Assembly: GCA_003517725.1 (NCBI GenBank)
Contig: DOZZ01000318.1
Span: forward strand, 3,481 to 8,878
DNA length: 5,398 bases
From: Bryobacterales bacterium
GTDB lineage: Bacteria; Acidobacteriota; Terriglobia; Bryobacterales; Bryobacteraceae
Direction: 5' to 3'
Numbering within the stretch: the first letter of the stretch is position 1; the number at the start of each line of letters is the position of its first letter. A program made the position numbers and the translations under genes. A model generated the notes under the pieces. That model was not told the DNA's origin, made no database searches, and saw only the letters and a program-made list of their open reading frames with translations. Shown piece by piece: positions 1-4,791 of this stretch.

Positions 1-93
1 GAACTGGTCACGCGCCACCTGGGCAACCGTTCGCTCGACACCGTGTTCCCAGGCTACGCGTCCCGCAACTTCCGCGACGTGCTGCGCTCCTGA
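1..93 (+). CDS. 3' end of an unidentified protein gene (partial)
   Basis: Frame 1 is open from the left edge for 30 codons and ends in TGA at 91-93. The visible tail reads ELVTRHLGNRSLDTVF and then a short basic end (NFRDVLRS). It is a soluble-looking, arginine-rich C-terminus with no motif I recognise, so I assign no family. Codons favour G or C in the third position, like the genes to the right, which supports real coding. The gene converges on the minus-strand epimerase with only 3 nt between the two stop codons, leaving no room for a separate terminator. Alternative: a chance open frame at the edge, since 30 codons is short. Confidence 0.6.
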   Translation, partial: ELVTRHLGNRSLDTVFPGYASRNFRDVLRS

Positions 94-96
94 AAA

Positions 97-1188
97 CTAG
101 GCCGGCAGCAGCCCCAGGCCCGGCCGGTCCGGCAGCATCAGCTTGCCGTTCTTGACTTCCACGCCGCGATACGGATCATTGGCGATCAGCAGGTTGCCGT
201 CCAGATCCGCGTAATCGGCCAGCGGCGACAGATGCGCCGCGGCCGTCACGCTGACTGAACTCGAGATCATGCAGCCCAGCATCACCTTCAGGCCCAGCGA
301 CCGCGCGATCTGGATCATGCGGTAAGCCTCCAGCACGCCGCCCGACTTATCGAGCTTGATGTTCACGCCATCGAAGGCGTTTAGCAGTTTCGGAATCTCC
401 GAGGCGTGGGTGCAGGACTCGTCGGCCATCAGCGGCACATGCACGCGGCTGCGCACCCAGCGCGTCTCTTCGATCATGTGCGCGGGCATGGGCTGCTCCA
501 CGAACTCGACGCCCTGGGTTTCGAGCCAGTTGATCTTGCGAACCGCCTCTTCCTTATCTTTCCAACCCTCGTTGGCATCCACGCGAAACGGCTTCTTGGT
601 CACGGCGCGCACGGCCTGAATGGTGGCTTCGTCGGAATCGAGACCCACTTTGATTTTCAGCACCGGATACTGCGCCGCTTCCTCCACTTTGGCGCGCGTG
701 GCCGCGGGGTTATCGATGCCGATCGAGAACGTGGTCACGGGCGTATCAGCTGGATCCAGGCCGAAGTAGCGATACAGCGGGACGCCGAGCTTCTGGCCGA
801 CCCAATCCATCACGGCAATATCGATCGCGGCTTTGGCGGCGAATTGCCCCTGTACTTTCGAAAACGTGGTGGCGAGCAGCTTCGAAAACTGCGCCGGATC
901 GCCGGCCAGCAAATAGCTCTTCACGGAATCAAAAGCATCCTTAGCCGACTGCGCATTCTCGTTGTAGCGAACGATGGGCGCGCCTTCACCATGGCCGGTG
1001 ATGCCGTCGCGGCGATAGGTCACGTGCAGCGTGTCGCGAAAATCGCTCGACGACATCACCGTGGTCCAGGTGTGCCGCAGTTTGAGGCGCACGATTTCAG
1101 CGTCGACTTGAGTAGCGGGCGGGGCAGCCAGCAGCGGGGCGGCCGACCCGGCCAGTCCCAGCTTGAGGGCAGTGCGGCGGTTCATCAC
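97..1188 (-). CDS. Tat-exported dipeptide epimerase (L-Ala-D/L-Glu epimerase-like, enolase superfamily)
   Basis: Enolase-superfamily protein of 363 aa (362 from the ATG) that should interconvert stereoisomers of a dipeptide, as in murein-peptide recycling. Residues 3-22 form a twin-arginine signal (NRRTALKL, then an Ala/Leu-rich core), implying export. The capping domain follows (about 28-145), then the (beta/alpha)8 barrel. It shows the KxK acid/base pair (K178, K180), metal ligands D204 (RVDANEGW), E231 (FVEQP) and D256 (ADES), the second catalytic lysine K278 (NIKL), a GCM motif at 305-307, and the D328-L-D330 motif (DLDG) that holds the dipeptide amino group in this family. Exact substrate is uncertain; other dipeptides are possible. 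An in-frame TAG at 1198-1200 limits the start to GTG (1188) or the adjacent ATG (1185). No Shine-Dalgarno is visible. The family call is strong; the L-Ala-Glu specificity is inference. Confidence 0.92.
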   Translation of the reverse strand: MMNRRTALKLGLAGSAAPLLAAPPATQVDAEIVRLKLRHTWTTVMSSSDFRDTLHVTYRRDGITGHGEGAPIVRYNENAQSAKDAFDSVKSYLLAGDPAQFSKLLATTFSKVQGQFAAKAAIDIAVMDWVGQKLGVPLYRYFGLDPADTPVTTFSIGIDNPAATRAKVEEAAQYPVLKIKVGLDSDEATIQAVRAVTKKPFRVDANEGWKDKEEAVRKINWLETQGVEFVEQPMPAHMIEETRWVRSRVHVPLMADESCTHASEIPKLLNAFDGVNIKLDKSGGVLEAYRMIQIARSLGLKVMLGCMISSSVSVTAAAHLSPLADYADLDGNLLIANDPYRGVEVKNGKLMLPDRPGLGLLPA

Positions 1189-1194
1189 AGGACA

Positions 1195-1200
1195 ATTCTA
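1195..1200 (-). promoter_or_regulatory. Candidate -10 box (TAGAAT) of the epimerase gene
   Basis: Read on the minus strand, TAGAAT matches 5 of 6 bases of the sigma-70 -10 consensus. It ends 6 nt before the GTG/ATG start, which would put transcription start on or next to the first codon (leaderless mRNA). That would fit the lack of a Shine-Dalgarno. I find no convincing -35 hexamer at 16-18 nt and no extended -10 TG, and the same TAG is the in-frame stop that bounds the ORF, so this is weak. Confidence 0.25.
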
Positions 1201-1297
1201 GCCCGTCACGCCGATCCCGGATTATTTTCTCCTTGCTTCCATCCACTTGCCTTCTTGCCCGGCTGAACTTGGCCGCCCTCTCCATTACATTACATCC

Positions 1298-1303
1298 AGG
1301 AGG
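1298..1303 (+). promoter_or_regulatory. Strong Shine-Dalgarno (AGGAGG) before a small ORF
   Basis: AGGAGG lies 6 nt upstream of the ATG at 1310, close to ideal spacing. It is the best ribosome binding site in the window, better than those of the isc genes. It argues that the ATG was, or is, a real translation start even though the following ORF looks non-functional. Confidence 0.5.
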
Positions 1304-1309
1304 ACCAAT

Positions 1310-1573
1310 ATGCGTGCCGCTATCTCGACAGCATCCGATCCTCGCCCGACCGAAAAACAATTGGCTTCGTTCGTCAAAATTACATTGGCTTTCAAGCCAA
1401 CCGTGAAGCATCCGCTGAACAAAACAAAAGGAAAACCGGCGTTTCATCCCTCAAAAAATTGGCTTCGTCCGTCAAGACGTGACCAGGTTTTGTGGGGCAG
1501 GTTTCAACCTGCGGAGGGCTTAAGCCCGACACACGTCGCAGCCTTCAACTCTCGACCTTTGCGCGTTGCGTAA
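1310..1573 (+). CDS. Doubtful 87-aa ORF; possible small protein or remnant of a broken gene
   Basis: The ORF opens at an ATG with a near-perfect AGGAGG upstream and runs 87 codons to TAA. I recognise no domain. About 16 residues (MRAAISTASDPRPTEK) precede the point where the reading enters repeat DNA. From there the frame passes through two copies of a 19-bp direct repeat and three DNA palindromes. The two copies are 98 nt apart, so they are read in different frames (QLASFVK versus NWLRPSR), which says they are conserved as DNA rather than protein. The patch is also far lower in GC than the genes around it. The likeliest reading is either a 5' gene fragment invaded by repetitive DNA or a chance ORF. 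A short translated leader or small peptide remains possible because of the ribosome binding site. Confidence 0.25.
   Translation: MRAAISTASDPRPTEKQLASFVKITLAFKPTVKHPLNKTKGKPAFHPSKNWLRPSRRDQVLWGRFQPAEGLSPTHVAAFNSRPLRVA
1359..1377. repeat. 19-bp direct repeat, copy 1
   Basis: AATTGGCTTCGTTCGTCAA. It matches the copy at 1457-1475 in 18 of 19 positions, differing only in T/C at the 12th base. It lies at the left end of the AT-richer patch. Function unknown; it may be part of a dispersed intergenic repeat family. Confidence 0.75.
1385..1400. repeat. Perfect hairpin palindrome TTGGCTT-TC-AAGCCAA
   Basis: A 7-bp perfect inverted repeat flanks a 2-nt TC centre. It has the same 7+2+7 architecture and TTTCAA core as the palindrome at 1497-1512, which suggests both belong to one repeat family. 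No T-run follows, so it is not a typical terminator. Confidence 0.7.
1457..1475. repeat. 19-bp direct repeat, copy 2
   Basis: AATTGGCTTCGTCCGTCAA, one mismatch from copy 1, offset by 98 nt. With copy 1 it brackets the first palindrome (1385-1400) and an A-rich stretch (about 1418-1436). This gives the segment the look of a small repeat-bounded module. Confidence 0.75.
1497..1527. repeat. Tandem palindromes (REP-like element)
   Basis: Two perfect palindromes sit side by side. GCAGGTT-TC-AACCTGC (1497-1512) is a 7+2+7 hairpin. GGGCTTAAGCCC (1516-1527) is a fully symmetric 12-mer. Paired GC-clamped palindromes with a TTTCAA or TTAA core are the form of short extragenic palindromic repeats. From memory, sequences of this style (GTGGGGCAGGTTTCAACC-like) are scattered between genes in soil Acidobacteria and Verrucomicrobia; this needs a genome search. 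No T-run follows. Confidence 0.6.
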
Positions 1574-1627
1574 TCCGTCCGGAGCACCAGCCGAAGTTTT
1601 TCAACCCGACGTTCCCAAAACCCCAGA

Positions 1628-1656
1628 TTGACGCTGCCGCCCGGAACCGGTAAACT
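1628..1656 (+). promoter_or_regulatory. Sigma-70-type promoter of the isc operon
   Basis: A -35 hexamer TTGACG (1628-1633; 5 of 6 to consensus) and a -10 hexamer TAAACT (1651-1656; 4 of 6) are separated by exactly 17 nt. The predicted transcription start is near 1663, giving a 5' leader of about 27 nt before iscR. It lies directly upstream of the IscR-like operator and is the only convincing promoter ahead of the operon. Confidence 0.65.
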
Positions 1657-1662
1657 GAATGT

Positions 1663-1677
1663 GGACTAATTTGGTCC
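1663..1677. promoter_or_regulatory. IscR-type operator (autoregulatory site)
   Basis: GGACTAATTTGGTCC is an imperfect dyad with GGAC/GTCC outer arms and a T centre. Its inner 13 bases, GACTAATTTGGTC, fit the core of the E. coli type 1 IscR box (GACTRWWWYAGTC) at 12 of 13 positions; the flanking ATASYY arms are not conserved. The site begins at the predicted start of transcription (+1 to +15), where a bound repressor would block RNA polymerase. This matches the known logic of [2Fe-2S]-IscR repressing its own operon. Binding is inferred, not shown. Confidence 0.65.
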
Positions 1678-1689
1678 GAGATCGGTTTT

Positions 1690-2178
1690 ATGTTGAAGCT
1701 GACCAAAAAAGCGGATTACGGACTTATCGCTCTGCGCCACATTACGGTCAGCCCGCGCGCCGCCGCCAGCGCGAAAGAAATCTCGGAAAGTTACCATATC
1801 CCGCTGCCCCTGTTGGCCAAAGTGCTGCAGAAATTGACGCGCGAGGGGCTGCTGCAATCGGTCGCCGGCACCAACGGCGGCTATAAACTGGCGCGCGACC
1901 CGCGCCGCATCAGCGCGCTCGAAGTGGTGCAGGCGATTGACGGGCCCACCATCCTCACGGCTTGTTTTACCGCGCACGGCGCGTGCGATCAATCGGAAAC
2001 ATGCACCGTTCGGGAGCCGCTGCGCCGGGTGCACGAAGCTATTTTGGGGCTGCTGGCCGACATGACCATCTGGCAAATGTCGCGCCCGGAAGGCGAGCAC
2101 TCACCCGTGCCGGCGCAGTTCTACGACATCGGAATCGACATCGGAAACAAACATGAAAACGCCCATTTATCTCGATAA
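1690..2178 (+). CDS. iscR: Rrf2-family Fe-S-sensing transcriptional regulator (IscR)
   Basis: A 162-aa Rrf2 regulator, the usual IscR length. The winged helix-turn-helix occupies about residues 1-75, with the wing motif [10 protein letters not shown] at 60-69. A dimerisation helix and a three-cysteine cluster site follow (C92, C99, C105). In E. coli, IscR with [2Fe-2S] represses the isc operon and apo-IscR controls other genes. The position as first gene, with an IscR-like operator at its own start site, supports the same role here. Differences: the cysteines are C-x6-C-x5-C rather than C-x5-C-x5-C, and the E. coli fourth ligand (His, three residues after the last Cys) is R108. D9 in a KADYG context resembles the NsrR N-terminus, so an NsrR/RsrR-like ligand set is possible. 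Only a weak GAG precedes the ATG. The 3' end overlaps iscS by 26 nt. Confidence 0.9.
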   Translation: MLKLTKKADYGLIALRHITVSPRAAASAKEISESYHIPLPLLAKVLQKLTREGLLQSVAGTNGGYKLARDPRRISALEVVQAIDGPTILTACFTAHGACDQSETCTVREPLRRVHEAILGLLADMTIWQMSRPEGEHSPVPAQFYDIGIDIGNKHENAHLSR

Positions 2179-3373
2179 CCACGCCACTACCCGCATGGAC
2201 CCTCGTGTCCTCGATGCGATGCTCCCGTACTTCACCGAGATTTTCGGCAACCCCGCCAGCCGCAATCATTCGTTCGGCTGGGAAGCGGAAAAGGCCGTGG
2301 AGGCCGCCCGTAAACAGATCGCCGACCTGATCGGCGCCACCTCGAAAGAGATCATCTTCACCAGCGGCGCCACCGAATCCAACAACCTTGCGATCAAGGG
2401 CGTGGCTGAGATGTACGCCGAGAAGGGCAACCATATCATCACGGCCGCGACCGAGCACAAGGCCGTGCTCGACACCTGCAAAAAGCTCGAAAAGCACGGC
2501 TGCCGCGTGACCTACCTGCCGTTGCAGTCCAATGGCTTGATTGATCTGGACATGCTGCGCCAAGCCATTACCGACAAGACCATCCTGGTGTCGATCATGT
2601 ACGCCAACAACGAAATCGGCGTGCTGCAACCGATCGCCGAGATCGGCCGCATCTGTAAAGAACGCGGCGTGCTGTTCCACAGCGACGGCGTGCAGGCGGT
2701 GGGCAAGGTGCCGGTGAACGTGATTGCCGACAATATCGACCTGCTGTCGCTGACCGGCCACAAAATTTACGGGCCGAAGGGCTGCGGCGCGTTGTATGTC
2801 CGGCGCAAGGGCCCGCGCGTGCAGATTACGGCGCAGATCGACGGCGGCGGCCACGAACGCGGCATGCGCTCGGGCACGCTGAATGTGCCGAATATTGTGG
2901 GCCTGGGCGCGGCCTGCGCCATCGCGCAGAAAGAGATGGCCGAAGAGTCGAAGCGCGTGAAGTTTTTGCGCGACAAACTGAAGACGACGCTCGAAAGTGA
3001 GCTGGACGAGGTCTACATCAACGGCTCGATGGAACACCGCTTGCCCAATAATTTGAACATGAGCTTCGCCTACGTCGAGGGCGAGAGCCTGCTGATGGGC
3101 ATCAACGACATCGCGGTGTCGAGCGGTTCCGCCTGTACCTCGGCTACACTGGAACCGAGTTACGTTTTGAAAGCGCTGGGCATGGGCGACGACCTGGCGC
3201 ACTCCTCGATTCGCTTCGGCATTGGCCGCTTCAACACTGAGGAAGAGATTGATTACGTGGCGGAGCGGATGGTTACGGTGGTGCGCAAGCTGCGCGACCT
3301 GTCGCCGCTCTACGAAATGGCGAAAGAAGGCATCGACCTGAGCAAGGTCGTCTGGGCCGGCGAATCGCACTAG
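2153..3373 (+). CDS. iscS: Cysteine desulfurase IscS
   Basis: A 406-aa class V aminotransferase fold, PLP-dependent enzyme, close to the 404 aa of E. coli IscS. It removes sulfur from L-cysteine and passes a persulfide to IscU, and commonly to tRNA thiolation partners as well. Visible features: N-terminal YLDNHATT, H102 (TEHKAVL), D178 and Q181 (SDGVQAVGK) around the cofactor, PLP lysine K204 ([10 protein letters not shown]), and the catalytic loop [14 protein letters not shown] with C328, of the long IscS (group I) type rather than SufS. R237-x2-R239 (ERGMRSGT) and R354 ([10 protein letters not shown]) fit substrate-binding positions. The start lies inside the end of iscR (26-nt overlap) with only a weak GGAAA ahead, so translation is probably coupled to iscR. 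No truncation or frameshift. Confidence 0.97.
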   Translation: MKTPIYLDNHATTRMDPRVLDAMLPYFTEIFGNPASRNHSFGWEAEKAVEAARKQIADLIGATSKEIIFTSGATESNNLAIKGVAEMYAEKGNHIITAATEHKAVLDTCKKLEKHGCRVTYLPLQSNGLIDLDMLRQAITDKTILVSIMYANNEIGVLQPIAEIGRICKERGVLFHSDGVQAVGKVPVNVIADNIDLLSLTGHKIYGPKGCGALYVRRKGPRVQITAQIDGGGHERGMRSGTLNVPNIVGLGAACAIAQKEMAEESKRVKFLRDKLKTTLESELDEVYINGSMEHRLPNNLNMSFAYVEGESLLMGINDIAVSSGSACTSATLEPSYVLKALGMGDDLAHSSIRFGIGRFNTEEEIDYVAERMVTVVRKLRDLSPLYEMAKEGIDLSKVVWAGESH

Positions 3374-3392
3374 GGTTTTCGGACATCTACAA

Positions 3393-3400
3393 AGGGAGAG
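3393..3400 (+). promoter_or_regulatory. Ribosome binding site of iscU
   Basis: AGGGAGAG in the 31-nt iscS-iscU gap, with GGAG ending 6 nt before the ATG. It is the only strong Shine-Dalgarno within the operon; iscA and hscA have none visible. This suggests that the scaffold is translated independently and perhaps in excess over its neighbours. Confidence 0.6.
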
Positions 3401-3404
3401 CAAC

Positions 3405-3815
3405 ATGGCATATTCGGATAAAGTTCTCGATCACTACAACCACCCGCGCAACGTCGGTTCGCTCGACAAGAGCGACCCCACGGTCGGCACCGGCATGGTG
3501 GGCGCGCCGGAATGCGGCGACGTCATGAAGCTGCAGTTGAAGGTGAACGACCATTCGGGCGTGATCGAAGACGCCAAGTTCAAGACCTTCGGCTGCGGCA
3601 GCGCCATCGCCTCGTCATCGCTCGCGACCGAGTGGCTGATGGGCAAAACCGTGAACGAAGCGCTGCAGATCAAGAACACCGCGATCGTGCAGGAATTGGC
3701 TCTGCCGCCGGTGAAGATCCACTGCTCGGTGCTGGCCGAAGACGCCATCAAGGCGGCCATCTCGGACTACAAGCAGAAGCAGACCTCGCGCCAGCGCGAA
3801 ACTGCTACGGCCTAA
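3405..3815 (+). CDS. iscU: Fe-S cluster scaffold protein IscU
   Basis: A 136-aa IscU (E. coli: 128 aa), the scaffold on which [2Fe-2S] clusters are built from IscS sulfur and iron. All key residues are present: C37 and D39 in APECGDV, C64 in FGCGSAIASSS, and H106-C107 in IHCSVLAEDAI. The LPPVK motif at 100-104, the docking peptide for the HscA substrate domain, is intact, in keeping with hscB and hscA downstream. The N-terminus MAYSDKVLDHYNHPRNVG is typical. The extra length is a charged polar tail after DYKQKQ, ending in ETATA. It lacks the SufU-type insertion, so this is the Hsp70-dependent ISC form. It follows iscS by 31 nt with a strong ribosome binding site. Confidence 0.97.
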   Translation: MAYSDKVLDHYNHPRNVGSLDKSDPTVGTGMVGAPECGDVMKLQLKVNDHSGVIEDAKFKTFGCGSAIASSSLATEWLMGKTVNEALQIKNTAIVQELALPPVKIHCSVLAEDAIKAAISDYKQKQTSRQRETATA

Positions 3816-3818
3816 AAC

Positions 3819-4154
3819 ATGACGGAAACAGCTGCCATCCAGGTCACGCCCAAGGCGATCCAGAAGATTAAGCAGACCTTCGAACGCGAAGGTGTGTTCG
3901 GTTTTCTGCGCCTCGGCGTGCTGGGCGGCGGCTGCTCCGGCTTGAGCTACCAGTTTAAGTTCGAGACGCGCCAGCGGCCCAACGACAACGTGCTGGAGTT
4001 CGATGGCGTGAAGGTGCTGGTGGACCCCAAGAGCATGCTCTACCTGCGCGGCCTCACGCTCGATTACAAGGAATCTCTGATGCAGTCGGGCTTCGCCTTC
4101 GACAACCCCAACGCGCAGAAGAGTTGCGGCTGCGGCACGTCGTTCGCGGGTTAA
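3819..4154 (+). CDS. iscA: A-type Fe-S carrier protein IscA
   Basis: A 111-aa A-type carrier (HesB/IscA family) that accepts and hands on Fe-S clusters, mainly in [4Fe-4S] maturation. The three conserved cysteines are present: C39 (GGGCSGLSY) and C103/C105 (SCGCGTSF). The spacing of 64 and 2 residues equals that of E. coli IscA. The N-terminal QVTPKAIQKIK and central YKESLMQSGFAFDNPNA segments are typical. ErpA or SufA would look similar, but the position between iscU and hscB makes IscA the natural call. It starts 3 nt after the iscU stop with no clear Shine-Dalgarno, so it is probably translated by reinitiation from iscU. Confidence 0.95.
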   Translation: MTETAAIQVTPKAIQKIKQTFEREGVFGFLRLGVLGGGCSGLSYQFKFETRQRPNDNVLEFDGVKVLVDPKSMLYLRGLTLDYKESLMQSGFAFDNPNAQKSCGCGTSFAG

Positions 4155-4162
4155 CCGGCGGC

Positions 4163-4783
4163 ATGCCTACTTGCTGGAAATGCGGGCAGGAGACCTCTGC
4201 CCGCTTCTGTCCCCACTGCGGCGCGATTCAGCCGCCGGCCTCCAACTACTTCGATTTTTTTGAATTGCCCCCGCGGCTGCATCTTGATACTTCGGACTTG
4301 GAGCACCGCTTCTATGCACTGAGTCGCCAGCTGCATCCCGACCTGTTCTCTCGCAAGAGCGAACAGGAAAAGGCATATTCGACGGACGCTTCGGCAGTGC
4401 TGAACGACGCATACCGCACGCTGCGCGACCCGCTGCGGCGAGCCGAATATGTGCTGAGCCAGAATGGTCTAGAAATCGGCGAACAGCAGAGCAAGAACGT
4501 ACCTCCCGAGCTGCTCGAAGAGGTTTTTGAGTTGAACATGGCGCTCGAAGAACTGCGCGCGGGCGATGCCGACGCAGTGGCCCCTCTCGAAGCGGCGGCG
4601 CGCAAATTCCAAGGCATGCAGGATGAAATCGACGCCGGGTTAGACGCCGCCTTTGCCGCCTACGATGCCGCGCCCGGTAAAGCCGCGCTCGATGCTATTC
4701 GCGCGCTGCTGAACCGCCGCCGCTACATTCGCAACCTGTTGCGCGACGTCGAAGCAGCGCTGGCGGCAAAAGCCACGGCCTAA
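4163..4783 (+). CDS. hscB: J-domain co-chaperone HscB with N-terminal zinc ribbon
   Basis: HscB brings cluster-loaded IscU to HscA and stimulates its ATPase. At 206 aa it is longer than the 171-aa E. coli protein. Residues 4-19 form a CxxC-x8-CxxC zinc ribbon (C4, C7, C16, C19). The J-domain spans about 28-100, with the HPD motif at 58-60 (QLHPDLF) and the family's [17 protein letters not shown] helix (80-96). A C-terminal three-helix IscU-binding bundle (about 115-203) follows, with [10 protein letters not shown] at 123-132. I chose the ATG at 4163, 8 nt after the iscA stop, because the zinc ribbon begins right after it; the upstream in-frame ATG at 4124 lies inside iscA and adds a 13-residue segment unlike the family. 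The ribbon followed by a short linker and NYFDFF resembles human HSC20 more than E. coli HscB. Confidence 0.93.
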   Translation: MPTCWKCGQETSARFCPHCGAIQPPASNYFDFFELPPRLHLDTSDLEHRFYALSRQLHPDLFSRKSEQEKAYSTDASAVLNDAYRTLRDPLRRAEYVLSQNGLEIGEQQSKNVPPELLEEVFELNMALEELRAGDADAVAPLEAAARKFQGMQDEIDAGLDAAFAAYDAAPGKAALDAIRALLNRRRYIRNLLRDVEAALAAKATA

Positions 4784-4791
4784 ACAAATCT

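Larger units (their letters stand above)
1189..1689. other. 501-bp divergent intergenic region with repeats and regulatory sites
   Basis: This stretch separates the minus-strand epimerase from the plus-strand isc operon and holds no confidently real gene. From left to right it contains a possible epimerase -10 box, a strong AGGAGG ribosome binding site before a doubtful 87-codon ORF, an AT-richer patch (57 of 130 bases G or C over 1351-1480), a 19-bp direct repeat in two copies, three perfect palindromes, and finally the iscR promoter and operator. I see no tRNA, no transposase fragment, no CRISPR array and no rho-independent terminator (no GC stem followed by a T-run). Confidence 0.7.

Noticed and set aside
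100..125. Inverted repeat GGCCGG...CCGGCC near the convergent gene ends, considered as a bidirectional terminator
   Set aside because: It lies inside the epimerase coding end, has a 14-nt loop and no T-run on either side; such short GC palindromes are common in this composition.
406..1266. 286-codon plus-strand frame opposite the epimerase
   Set aside because: No recognisable domain, His/Arg/Gly-rich shadow composition, and the opposite strand encodes a full set of enolase-superfamily catalytic residues.
1097..1447. 116-codon minus-strand frame across the intergenic region
   Set aside because: No ribosome binding site or domain; it overlaps the epimerase 5' end and the repeat patch and looks like chance.
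1457..1475. Direct repeats considered as CRISPR repeats
   Set aside because: Only two 19-bp copies, spaced by about 79 nt, with no further units and no cas genes.
1659..1886. 75-codon frame starting in the iscR leader
   Set aside because: It overlaps the Rrf2 winged-helix coding sequence in another frame; its start lies at the operator and would precede the predicted transcription start.
2039..3406. 455-codon open frame antisense to iscS
   Set aside because: Its translation is rich in His, Arg, Val and Ala with no domain, and it lies wholly opposite iscR and iscS, whose protein motifs are unmistakable. Long antisense frames are expected in GC-rich codons.
4124..4162. Upstream ATG as the hscB start
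   Set aside because: It lies within iscA and would add 13 residues (MRLRHVVRGLTGG) read from the out-of-frame CGCG-motif codons of iscA; the zinc ribbon begins naturally after the ATG at 4163.
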